A stretch of DNA of 64,000 nucleotides, taken from contig FSRD01000002.1 of assembly GCA_900129675.1 (NCBI GenBank), positions 434,001 to 498,000 on the forward strand, written 5' to 3'. The stretch comes from Bradyrhizobium erythrophlei. GTDB taxonomy: Bacteria; Pseudomonadota; Alphaproteobacteria; Rhizobiales; Xanthobacteraceae. Positions 9,194 through 17,379 of this stretch are shown here, in pieces; position 1 is the stretch's first letter, and each line of letters begins with the position of its first letter. Below the pieces are notes generated by a model, which saw only the letters and a list, made by a program, of their open reading frames with translations, was not told the origin of the DNA and did not search any database. Position numbers and translations under genes: made by a program.

Positions 9194-10234
9194 ATGGCAA
9201 CTCTTTCGTCAATTGATTCCGGATTGCCTTTCGGCGATTTTCGCGCGCTCATAGAGCGGTTGCCGCCGCTGGACGAGCGCGCGGCTGCTCGCGTTCGCGA
9301 CGATTTCGGCCGCATCGAAAAGTCCAAAGATTCACTTGGCGGCATCGAAAAGGTTGCCGCTTGGCTCGCCGCTTCGACGGGTCGGCCGCCGGCTGTTCTG
9401 CGCCCGGTCGTGGCGATCTTCGCCGGCAATCACGGGATCGCGCGGCACGGCGTCTCGCCGCGCCCGGTTGAAGCCACGCGGCGCTTTGTCGAGCTTGCGG
9501 CGGCCGGCGGTGCGGGAGTCAACCAGGTCTGTGCCGCCCACGGCCTCGGACTGAAGGTCTACGACCTCGCGCTCGAGTTGCCGACTGCCGATTTCACCAT
9601 GGGCGCCGCCCTGGACGAGCGAGCTTGCGCCGCAACCATGGCATTCGGCGTAGAGGCAGTCACCGACGGCGTCGATCTCATCGCACTGGCGAGTACCGGC
9701 GTCGGTGGTTCGACTGCAGCCGCGGCGATATCGGCCGCGATCTTCGGCGGCAGCGGTGCCGACTGGGTTGGCGCGGGCTCAGGGGCCGATGCTGCGATAA
9801 TCGGCCGAAAGGCGGAGATTGTCGATGAAGCGCTCGCCCTGCACTCCGGTCATCTCGAGGATCCGCTCGAAGTTCTACGCCGCTTGGGCGGGCGCGAATT
9901 CGCCGCGATCGCCGGCACAATCATCGCGGCGCGGACACAGGTTGCCGTCCTCCTCGAGGGCTTTGCGGCGACAGCGGCCGCGGCTGTGCTTCATCGCGCC
10001 AATCCGGCGGCTCTCGACCACTGCCTGTTGGCCTATGTCGCCGCGACCGAGCCCGGCCATCGTCGACTCGCGGAGAAGATCGGCCTGACACCGCTCTTCG
10101 ATCTCGGGATGGGCGAGGGGGAGGGCACCGGCGCCGCACTCGCCGCCGGCACAGTCAAGGCGGCTGCGCTCATCCATTCAGGGATGCCCGCAGCAGACAC
10201 TGTCGAAATCTCACAAATGGAGCAAACACGATGA
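9194..10234 (+). CDS. cobT: nicotinate-nucleotide--dimethylbenzimidazole phosphoribosyltransferase
   Basis: The 346-residue protein of the CobT family makes alpha-ribazole phosphate for the lower ligand of cobalamin. The family hallmarks are the AGNHGIARHGVSP segment near residue 77 and the C-terminal GMGEGEGTGAAL with a catalytic Glu near 310. Its last residues (MEQTR) match the FumC tail (IEQTR) and sit inside the second direct-repeat copy, so the C-terminus appears to have been rebuilt by the insertion. No other cobalamin genes are nearby. It overlaps the malic-enzyme start by ATGA. Confidence 0.9.
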   Translation: MATLSSIDSGLPFGDFRALIERLPPLDERAAARVRDDFGRIEKSKDSLGGIEKVAAWLAASTGRPPAVLRPVVAIFAGNHGIARHGVSPRPVEATRRFVELAAAGGAGVNQVCAAHGLGLKVYDLALELPTADFTMGAALDERACAATMAFGVEAVTDGVDLIALASTGVGGSTAAAAISAAIFGGSGADWVGAGSGADAAIIGRKAEIVDEALALHSGHLEDPLEVLRRLGGREFAAIAGTIIAARTQVAVLLEGFAATAAAAVLHRANPAALDHCLLAYVAATEPGHRRLAEKIGLTPLFDLGMGEGEGTGAALAAGTVKAAALIHSGMPAADTVEISQMEQTR

Positions 10235-10322
10235 ACGCACCAACCAAAATGACTGCGAAGCAGCTTACCGGTTACGATCGGCTACACAATTCGCGCCTGA
10301 ACAAGGGCACCGCGTTCACGGA
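10220..10322 (+). repeat. direct repeat, copy 2 (cobT tail plus malic-enzyme start)
   Basis: Partner of the repeat at 9051-9153. It brackets cobT on the right and supplies both the last codons of cobT and the start of the functional malic enzyme. Confidence 0.9.
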
Positions 10323-11874
10323 GACCGAGCGCCGCGCTTTCGGTCTCGAAGGTCTGCTGCCGCCGGCCGTGCTTTCGCTTGAGCTGCAGGTCGCGCGCCG
10401 TCACGATGAGATCGCTCGTCTCAACGACGATTTGCTCAAATACCTCGTGCTTTCAGATTTGCAGGCACGCAACGAGACGCTCTATTACGCGATTCTGCGG
10501 TCGGATCCGGCGACCTACATGCCGATTGTGTATACGCCAACCGTCGGCGAGGCGTGCCAGAAATTCGGCCATATCTTCCGCCAGCCGCGCGGCATTTATC
10601 TTCCGATCAGCGCGCGCGGTCGCGTCAAGGAGCTGCTGTCCAATTGGCCCGAAAAGGACGTGCGCTTCATTGTCGTCACCGACGGCGAGCGCATCCTCGG
10701 GCTCGGCGATCTCGGCGCCGGCGGCATGGGCATCCCGATCGGGAAAAACGCGCTGTGCACGGCATGTGCCGGCGTGCCGCCGCAGTACTGCCTGCCGGTC
10801 GTCATCGACGTCGGCACGAACAACCAGGCCCTGCTCGACGACGCACTCTATTTGGGACTGCGGCAAAGCCGCGTCCGCGGCGACGAATACATGGCGTTCG
10901 TTGATGAGTTCGTGACGGCGGTGCAGCAGCTCTACCCGAAATGCTGCATCCAGTGGGAAGATTTTGCCAACATCAATGCCGTACCGATCCTCGAGCGCTA
11001 CCGCAACGAGATATGCACGTTCAATGACGACATCCAGGGCACCGCGGGCGTAGCCCTCGCTGGTATCCTGGCCTCGTTGCGCATCACAAAGCAGAAAATC
11101 ACCGATCAGCGGTTTCTGTTTCTCGGCGCCGGCTCGGCCGGAACCGGGATTGCAGAGCTGATCAGCCAGGCCATGGCCAGAGCCGGCATGGACATAAACG
11201 AGGCGAGGCGACGCAACGCCCTCTTCGACGTCAATGGCCTGCTCGTCACCTCTCGCAAGGATATCGCGGACTTTCAGCGTCCTTTCGCGCAGGACCGGCC
11301 GCCGGTCGCGACCTTCATCGAGGCGGTCAAGGCCCTGAAGCCCACCGGCATCATCGGGGTAAGCGGGATCCCGAAACTGTTCACCCGTGAGGTGATCGAA
11401 ACCATGGCCGAGCTCAATCAGCGGCCGATCGTCTTCCCGTACTCCAATCCGACCTCGCGCTCCGAATGCTCGGCCGAGGAGGCCTATCGCTGGTCCGACG
11501 GTCGCGCCATTTTTGCCAGCGGCAGCCCGTATCCCCCGGTCGATATCGGCGGCCGGAAGTTCGTTCCGAACCAGGGCAACAACGTCTACATCTTTCCGGC
11601 CATGGCCATGGCGCTGTTTGCCACGGAGGCGGAGCGGGTCACCGACGAAATGTTCCTTACCGCCGCGCAGGCCATTGCCGAACAGGTCAGCGAGAACAAC
11701 CTCGCAGCAGAGCTCATCTATCCGCCGCGCGAGCGGATTTTTGCCGCCTCACTGCACGTGGCCGAGCGGGTTGCCACTTGCATCTTCGACGAGGGCCTGG
11801 CGCGGGTGCCTCGGCCTGCTGATGTCGGCGAGTTGATCCGATCGCGCGTCTATCAACCGGTCTACCCGGAGTGA
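10231..11874 (+). CDS. maeA: NAD-dependent malic enzyme
   Basis: The 547-residue product is of the large SfcA/MaeA type, decarboxylating malate to pyruvate. Visible signatures are IVYTPTVGEACQKFG, GLGDLGAGGMGIPIGK, the metal-binding FNDDIQGTAGV region, the Rossmann segment FLGAGSAGTGIAELI and FPYSNPTSRSE. It continues the sdh-fum pathway from malate to pyruvate. The start overlaps the cobT stop. NAD preference is inferred from the family; NADP use cannot be excluded by eye. Confidence 0.93.
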   Translation: MNAPTKMTAKQLTGYDRLHNSRLNKGTAFTETERRAFGLEGLLPPAVLSLELQVARRHDEIARLNDDLLKYLVLSDLQARNETLYYAILRSDPATYMPIVYTPTVGEACQKFGHIFRQPRGIYLPISARGRVKELLSNWPEKDVRFIVVTDGERILGLGDLGAGGMGIPIGKNALCTACAGVPPQYCLPVVIDVGTNNQALLDDALYLGLRQSRVRGDEYMAFVDEFVTAVQQLYPKCCIQWEDFANINAVPILERYRNEICTFNDDIQGTAGVALAGILASLRITKQKITDQRFLFLGAGSAGTGIAELISQAMARAGMDINEARRRNALFDVNGLLVTSRKDIADFQRPFAQDRPPVATFIEAVKALKPTGIIGVSGIPKLFTREVIETMAELNQRPIVFPYSNPTSRSECSAEEAYRWSDGRAIFASGSPYPPVDIGGRKFVPNQGNNVYIFPAMAMALFATEAERVTDEMFLTAAQAIAEQVSENNLAAELIYPPRERIFAASLHVAERVATCIFDEGLARVPRPADVGELIRSRVYQPVYPE

Positions 11875-11910
11875 AGAAAAGGTGAACCGGTAACGACAGG
11901 ATTTCGGACC

Positions 11911-12612
11911 GTGGAATCGGTCAGCGACCGGCTCGGCACGAAGTTGTTGATATTCGTGCTGAGTGTCATTGCAGGCAGCGTGGACGTGATCGGGTTCCTC
12001 GGCCTCGGGGCCCTGTTCATCGCCCACGTCACGGGCAATCTCGTGGTACTTGCGGCAAGAACGGCGGCAGGAGAGCACGCATCGGCGGCGCATCTTCTGT
12101 CCGTTCCGGTGTTCATCATCCTGCTGTTAGCAGCGCGGCTTCTGGCGGCTGCACTCGACCGGTTCGGGATTGCCACCCTAAGACCGCTGTTGCTCCTGCA
12201 GTTTCTGTTGCTCGCCGGATTTCTAGTGGTATCCATCGAGGCTGGCTCCCCGGCCGATCCGAGCGCCGCTGTCATGATCTTTGCTGCCATGCTTGGCGTT
12301 TGCGCGATGGCGATACAAAACGTTCTTGTGCAAATTTCGCTCAAGGAGGCGCCGTCCACCGCGGTGATGACGACCAACTTGACGCGGTTTGTAGCCGATC
12401 TTGTTGAGGTGTGGCTCGGAAGCGACCCGGCTGGACGCGCCAGGGCCGTGGCACGGGCGCGGCGCACCGGAACAGCGATTGCGGGCTTCGTTGTCGGGGC
12501 ATGTCTTGGCGCTTGGTGTCAGGCGCGCCTCGGGCTGTGGTCGCTCGTAGTGCCTGCGAGTCTTGCGCTGGTGGCGCTTGTCATCACCTACGGCTCACGC
12601 TGTGGTCACTGA
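11911..12612 (+). CDS. DUF1275 (YoaK-like) membrane protein
   Basis: The 233-residue protein starts with GTG and has about six membrane helices. It carries the DUF1275 pattern GSVDVIGFLGLGALFIAHVTGN near the N-terminus and the QNVLVQ...AVMTTNLTRF segment. The function of the family is not established. Its 3' end overlaps the end of the convergent ThrE-like gene by 18 bases. Confidence 0.82.
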   Translation: MESVSDRLGTKLLIFVLSVIAGSVDVIGFLGLGALFIAHVTGNLVVLAARTAAGEHASAAHLLSVPVFIILLLAARLLAAALDRFGIATLRPLLLLQFLLLAGFLVVSIEAGSPADPSAAVMIFAAMLGVCAMAIQNVLVQISLKEAPSTAVMTTNLTRFVADLVEVWLGSDPAGRARAVARARRTGTAIAGFVVGACLGAWCQARLGLWSLVVPASLALVALVITYGSRCGH

Positions 12613-13044
12613 CTTTCCTGATGGAGTCTTCAGCCAGCCGGCTGCAATGTTGGATACGTCTGCGTACAGGACTATCGTGGAACAGCGTTGCACTATCTTC
12701 ATGCCGGTCTGTGTGGGCGCAGGAAGGAAGCGCTCGAACAGCACGCGGGGCAGGATCAACCCAAAGGTCATGGCAGCGGCCTCAGCTCGCAGCGTCCCGT
12801 TACAGACCGCATCCACCACCATCGTGATGGCCAGCGCCTTGCCCATATCGACGCCGAGCGGCTTGGCGGGAACGATCTGCGAAACCGGAGTGCCGTCGAT
12901 CTCGACCGTCAGCTCTCCCCAGTACGGCAACACCCTTACTGGCACGCCAAGAGCACGTCCAAGCCGTTCGGCAGCAACAATCGTTCGTTCCGTCGTCTGA
13001 CCGTGAGTGAACAGCGGCGCCGCCGCCAGGGCGATCGTGTCCAT
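12595..13044 (-). pseudogene. truncated ThrE/YjjP-like threonine/serine exporter
   Basis: The first ~95 residues follow the N-terminal half of ThrE/YjjP (DUF1212): LFTHGQTTERTIVAAERLGR, then a stretch ending VDAVCNGTLRAEAA. After that the membrane half expected for the family is missing. The remaining 50 residues show no clear helices and run into the convergent DUF1275 gene. A transporter cannot be made from this fragment, so I regard it as a decayed gene. It lies 61 bp downstream of the FUSC-like gene on the same strand. Confidence 0.6.
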
Positions 13045-13105
13045 TGCCCCTCTCGCGTCAGTGGCTCAAGCTCATGGTTCGATGATTGAACAATGCTGGT
13101 CATGG

Positions 13106-13681
13106 CTATTCAGCTTGATGATGCTGATCCCGATGTTGCCCTTGAGACCGATCAGTTATGTGCTGTGACGCACAGCGTCGGCTCAGACTGACTGTGCGAT
13201 TTTCCAACGCGTCCACTACGACCTCGGCGCCCCAATGAGATATCCACCCCACTACGGCGCCAAGGAAAACCTCGCTGCCGCGATGCAGTGCGACCAGGAC
13301 GATAGGCACCGAGGGCTGCGCGGTCGGTAGAATGATTGGGCAGGTCCACATCGCGACACGAAGCTTTGGAAACTCACGCACTATGAGTGCACAGATCCCC
13401 ACCGCGACCGCCATCTGTACGGTGGTCGAGGCTGCAAGGCGGGAGGCGACCTCGCTCACTCCGACTGTCACGCCGATCCCCAACAAGGTACCGAAAATGC
13501 GGCCAAGTAGGGAGGATCGCGTTTCGTGCAGGTGCTCTTGTGAGACAATCACTGCCGACATCGCAGCCCAAAGTGCCTCATGCATTCCCAGTGCAGATGC
13601 CAGTTCGTAGCCGACCGTTGCCGCTCCCGAGCAGCGGAGGATGAAGGCGATCGCCCGAATGCCCTTTTTTATGGGTGTCAA
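13106..13681 (-). CDS. FUSC-like inner-membrane protein
   Basis: The 191-residue protein has hydrophobic segments and the motif ALWAAMSAVIVSQEHLHETR followed by GRIFGTLLGIGVTV. This is typical of the FUSC/aromatic acid exporter (YccS/DUF939-like) membrane domain. Only one membrane unit is present, much shorter than full FUSC proteins, and the last ~25 residues are polar. Transport of an aromatic acid is a family-based guess. Confidence 0.65.
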   Translation of the reverse strand: MTPIKKGIRAIAFILRCSGAATVGYELASALGMHEALWAAMSAVIVSQEHLHETRSSLLGRIFGTLLGIGVTVGVSEVASRLAASTTVQMAVAVGICALIVREFPKLRVAMWTCPIILPTAQPSVPIVLVALHRGSEVFLGAVVGWISHWGAEVVVDALENRTVSLSRRCASQHITDRSQGQHRDQHHQAE

Positions 13682-14444
13682 TTGCGTTTATTCTGGCTTT
13701 ACACGTTCATCAGAGGACCTGCCTCCGTACTCAGAATCGATACTCATTCGAGCAGATAAGAATACACTTCTGCCGAAGCCGCGCTTGTAGCGAAACGTCA
13801 GCCTTTGCAGCTTTCGATCGCGCCGTAGTTCTTCTGCTTCCCGAAAGTCAGTGCCGGCGCATCGAGCAGACATGCGAGGCTGCCCAGTTGCTTGGGGGCG
13901 GCTGAGGTGGGACGGGGATATCGAGTCTCGTTCTCCTATTCCGTCACCGATAGCGAGATCCTGGCAGGCCTGGCCGCCTACAATCGCATCGGACGCCAAC
14001 GAGCAGGTTTCGGATTACGGCAGGAATAGACAAGTCGACGCAGTTCAATCAAATCAATTGCGTCCGGTTTCAGTAGCCTCCTTGCCGATTGAGATGCATC
14101 AGGATGCGGCGGCTGAGCCGGATCGGCCTGCGGTCAACGAGATGGCGATGTCGATCACCGACAATCTCTCCGTTGCCGGGATCGGGAAGGGCGAACTGAG
14201 TCTTCTGGAAGTGAAGCGAATAACTTTACCCGCTCGCGCCGAACCGGGTCGAGCCAGGATTTCGCTACTCACTTCGCTACTCAGTTAGCGACCTGAAGAA
14301 AGGGTCACGGCTCATAGGCGACTGAAAACATTCTTGGTCGCGGCGAAGCGTCAAGTCCCGCGTTCCGCCGGGAGGTCTCCGCGGCACTCTTGTCCCGCAG
14401 AGACCTTCGGCCGGGGGGACGTTCTTGCGAAGGGAAGGAAGTTT
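13682..14444. other. intergenic, no supported gene
   Basis: About 760 bases between the FUSC-like gene and poxB. Frames at 13688-13999 (minus) and 13851-14288 (plus) exist but show no family signature, no signal peptide and no convincing start. The poxB promoter should lie in the right-hand part. Confidence 0.4.
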
Positions 14445-16166
14445 ATGAGCAAAACTGCATCCGAATATTTGGTCGAAGCGCTCGAGAAGACGGGCGTGAA
14501 CCGCATCTACGGAGTGGTGGGAGACTCGCTGAACGGCATTACCGACGCGCTGCGGCAAAAAAAATCAATCGACTGGATTCACATGCGGCACGAAGAGGCC
14601 GCGGCTTTTGCGGCTGGCGCCGAAGCTCATCTGACCGGAAACCTCGCTGTGTGCGCCGGAAGTTGCGGCCCGGGCAACCTTCATCTGATCAACGGCCTGT
14701 TCGACTGCCAGCGCAATGGCGTGCCGGTTCTGGCAATCGCCGCCCACATCCCCAGCAGCGAAATCGGCATCGATTATTTCCAGTCAACACATCCGGAAAA
14801 CCTGTTCAGGGATTGCAGCCATTATGTCGAGCTGGTTTCCAATCCCAGGCAGCTTCCACAGATCTTGAAACGGGCAATCCGGGTCGCGGTCGCGAAGCGA
14901 GGTGTTGCAGTCGTTGTGCTGCCTGGCGACGTCGCGCTGATGAAGATTGATGCCGATGTTCCGGAATGGATAGCGCCCGCGGCCCCTGTCTTGCGGCCAA
15001 GCGAGGCCGATATCGAGCATCTGGCAAACTTTCTCAACAAGGCATCAAGGGTAACCCTGTTTTGCGGCGCCGGGTGTGCAGGCGCCCATGCAGAAGTCAT
15101 CGAGCTCGCCCGCAAACTGAAGGCCCCGATCGTGCATGCCTTCCGCGGCAAGGAGTTTGTCGAATATGACAACCCCTACGACGTAGGAATGACCGGCCTG
15201 GTCGGCTTTGCATCCGGCTATGCCGCCATGAAGAATTGCGATGCACTTTTGATGCTCGGTACCGATTTCCCATACCGGGCGTTCTATCCGGAACAGGCAA
15301 AAATTGCCCAAGTGGACGTGCGTCCTGAAGCCCTCGGCAATCGCTGCTCGCTTCATTTGGGGCTGCTCGGCAACGTCAAGGACACGCTCGATGCCGTTCT
15401 GCCTTCGATCAAGGAAAAGACGGATTCAAGTCATCTCAGCGAAGCGTTGAGCGACTACAAGAGAACGCGCAAAGACCTCGACGCCTTGGCGGAGAGCGGT
15501 CCGAACAGCAACATCATTCATCCCCAATATGTCACCCGCGTGGTCAGCGAACTGGCTGCGGACGACGCAATCTTCACCTGCGATGTCGGAACGCCGATCA
15601 TCTGGACGGCGCGCTATCTCAAGGTCAACGGCAGGCGGCGCATTATCGGGTCGTTCAATCACGGGTCGATGGCGAATGCGATGCTGCAGGCGATCGGCGC
15701 ACAGGCGACGTATCCGGATCGCCAGGTCATCTCAATGTCGGGCGACGGCGGTTTCAGCATGATGATGGGAGACTTCATCACGCTGACCCAGATGGGGCTT
15801 CCGGTGAAGGTCATCGTCCTCAACAATGGGACGCTCGGCTTTGTCGAAATGGAGATGAAGGCCAGCGGATTCCTCGACACGGGCTGTGATCTCAAGAACC
15901 CGAACTTTGCGCTGATGGCAGAAGCCATGGGTGTCCGCGGCATCAGGGTTGAAAAGCCGCAGGAATTGAAGGGCGCCATCGAGGCAGCGTTGGCGCACAA
16001 AGGGCCGGTTCTCCTCGACGTGCTGAGTGCCCGACAGGAGCTTGCCATGCCGCCCAGGACGACGCTGGATCAGGCCTATCATTTTGGGATGTTCATGATG
16101 AAGGCCGTTCTCGACGGTCGGGCGACCCAGCTCGTCGACCTTGCGAAGGTAAATCTCTCCCGCTGA
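14445..16166 (+). CDS. poxB: pyruvate dehydrogenase (quinone) / pyruvate oxidase-type ThDP enzyme
   Basis: The 573-residue product matches E. coli PoxB in length and order: an N-terminal ThDP-pyrimidine domain (YGVVGDSLNGITDALR, MRHEEAAAFAAGAEAHLTG), a central FAD-binding region, and a C-terminal ThDP-pyrophosphate domain with GDGGFSMMMGDF and NN. It would convert pyruvate to acetate and CO2, passing electrons to ubiquinone at the membrane. The start is set by AGGGAAGGAAG just upstream. No operon partner is apparent. Acetolactate synthase is a less likely reading. Confidence 0.88.
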   Translation: MSKTASEYLVEALEKTGVNRIYGVVGDSLNGITDALRQKKSIDWIHMRHEEAAAFAAGAEAHLTGNLAVCAGSCGPGNLHLINGLFDCQRNGVPVLAIAAHIPSSEIGIDYFQSTHPENLFRDCSHYVELVSNPRQLPQILKRAIRVAVAKRGVAVVVLPGDVALMKIDADVPEWIAPAAPVLRPSEADIEHLANFLNKASRVTLFCGAGCAGAHAEVIELARKLKAPIVHAFRGKEFVEYDNPYDVGMTGLVGFASGYAAMKNCDALLMLGTDFPYRAFYPEQAKIAQVDVRPEALGNRCSLHLGLLGNVKDTLDAVLPSIKEKTDSSHLSEALSDYKRTRKDLDALAESGPNSNIIHPQYVTRVVSELAADDAIFTCDVGTPIIWTARYLKVNGRRRIIGSFNHGSMANAMLQAIGAQATYPDRQVISMSGDGGFSMMMGDFITLTQMGLPVKVIVLNNGTLGFVEMEMKASGFLDTGCDLKNPNFALMAEAMGVRGIRVEKPQELKGAIEAALAHKGPVLLDVLSARQELAMPPRTTLDQAYHFGMFMMKAVLDGRATQLVDLAKVNLSR

Positions 16167-16249
16167 CTGCGGTCAGCCGCGTCCATGTCGGGAGGACGGT
16201 TACCGGCGCAAAAGCGGACATTCGTCAGATCAGCGATGTCAGCCAAATG

Positions 16250-16460
16250 CAAAAAAAGTGAGCTGCTGCCGGTTTGATGGACACCGAGATTGGGTGTTTC
16301 ATGAAGCCGGAGGTGGGTTATGCAGAGACGAAGAGTCAGCCGCGAGTTCAAGATCGAGGCGGTCAAGCTTGTCAGGGAGCGTGGGTCGTCTGGCTTGAGC
16401 CTGCTGCATCGGCGAGGCGTTTCGTATCGCGGAGAACCGGGTAAACCGCAACGCCCGTGA
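16250..16460 (+). mobile_element. IS3-family transposase orfA relic
   Basis: From ATG at 16320 a 46-codon frame begins MQRRRVSREFKIEAVKLVRE, the N-terminal helix-turn-helix of IS3-type OrfA, then degenerates and stops at 16460. The preceding 70 bp resemble an IS end region. No orfB is found, so it is a dead fragment. It marks the left border of the double-glycine peptide locus. Confidence 0.6.
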
Positions 16461-16691
16461 TTACGCTCCAGAAGACCGCGCCAAACATCCGGATGAAATC
16501 GGTACTCGCGGTCTCCGCGCACGGTCACCCTCCTCACAGTACCTTGACGACCGATTGCGGAGGGACCGCCATCCTTCGACGGTCCCCGCCAGCGTCATCA
16601 CCTCGACCGCGACGACGACCGACGACCACAACGGCGCGCCGCAGCGACGCGGTCTCGGGAACTGCGGGCCGCTACCCGCCTCGGACGGCGA

Positions 16692-16886
16692 TCAGTACTC
16701 AGGCGGGGGGCAAACCATCTGTGTTTGTGCATTGACCCAACCTTCAGCGCATTGGACTTGCATGGGAATACGGATCCCAGGCGGACTTGTCGAACCTGGC
16801 CAACCGCCCGCGATACGATCGAGTTCTTCTGCCGCCAGTTCGCGGGACACCTCATTGATTTCAGCAGCCGTCGCAATCGCGGTCAT
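16692..16886 (-). CDS. double-glycine leader peptide precursor 1
   Basis: The 64-residue ORF has a bacteriocin/Nif11-type leader: charged N-terminus, then EVSRELAAEELDRIAGG with the Gly-Gly at 27-28, followed by a ~36-residue core rich in Pro and containing two Cys. Such leaders are normally cut and exported by a C39-peptidase ABC transporter, and none is in the window. The start at 16886 is preceded by AGGAG. Its leader closely resembles that of the ORF at 17121, although the strand is opposite. Confidence 0.6.
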   Translation of the reverse strand: MTAIATAAEINEVSRELAAEELDRIAGGWPGSTSPPGIRIPMQVQCAEGWVNAQTQMVCPPPEY

Positions 16887-17049
16887 ACCGTTTGCTCCTG
16901 TCCACGCACGCTCAACCACGCTGCATGTCAACTGTATGACCGAATATCGCGCGTGGCTCCGTGAGCGCCCTCACATTTCAAAACGGTCGCGCTCATCGCT
17001 TCATCACGACCGACGACGACAACAGCGACATGTGACTAGGGTCACAGTG

Positions 17050-17120
17050 GCGGCGAAAGCGCTGCGCCAGTGTGGCGGCACCAGCGACGGCTGGTCCGCG
17101 CTGCTTGGATGGAGAAGATC
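17050..17120 (+). repeat. upstream repeat of double-glycine ORFs, copy 1
   Basis: This leader segment before ATG 17121 (GCCAGTGTG...ACCAGCGACGG.TGGTCCG...GCTTGGAT) recurs in diverged form at 17302-17376, before the third double-glycine ORF. The two ORFs therefore arose by tandem duplication including their 5' regions. Confidence 0.65.
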
Positions 17121-17300
17121 ATGACCAAGACTACGGACAACACGGAAGTCCGCGAACTGACGGAAGAACTCGATCGTATCGCGGGAGGTCGGCCGGGTTC
17201 GAATTGGGCTTGGGGCACCACCACCATCTCCACTACGGGGGTCAGTGGGGACGCTACCGGCCAAGGGCATCCCAACTGGATCGAAATAGGTACGGCGTAA
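17121..17300 (+). CDS. double-glycine leader peptide precursor 2
   Basis: The 59-residue ORF begins MTKTTDNTEVRELTEELDRI and reaches a Gly-Gly cleavage site at 22-23. The core is about 36 residues, rich in Gly, Ser and Thr with three Trp and no Cys. GGAGAAG precedes the start. By analogy with double-glycine substrates the leader would be removed on export. Whether the core is antimicrobial, a signal or something else cannot be told from sequence. Confidence 0.65.
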   Translation: MTKTTDNTEVRELTEELDRIAGGRPGSNWAWGTTTISTTGVSGDATGQGHPNWIEIGTA

Positions 17301-17301
17301 C

Positions 17302-17376
17302 GCGACGAGAGCGTTGGGCCAGTGTGCCCGCAACCAGCGACGGATGGTCCGTCCGCGCTGGCTTGGATCGAGGAAG
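17302..17376 (+). repeat. upstream repeat of double-glycine ORFs, copy 2
   Basis: Diverged partner of 17050-17120, ending at the start codon of the leader-RTX fusion gene. Confidence 0.6.
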
Positions 17377-17379
17377 ATG

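Noticed and set aside
13851..14288. 145-residue plus-strand frame upstream of poxB
   Set aside because: No ribosome site, no recognised family and an unlikely composition. I left it as non-coding.
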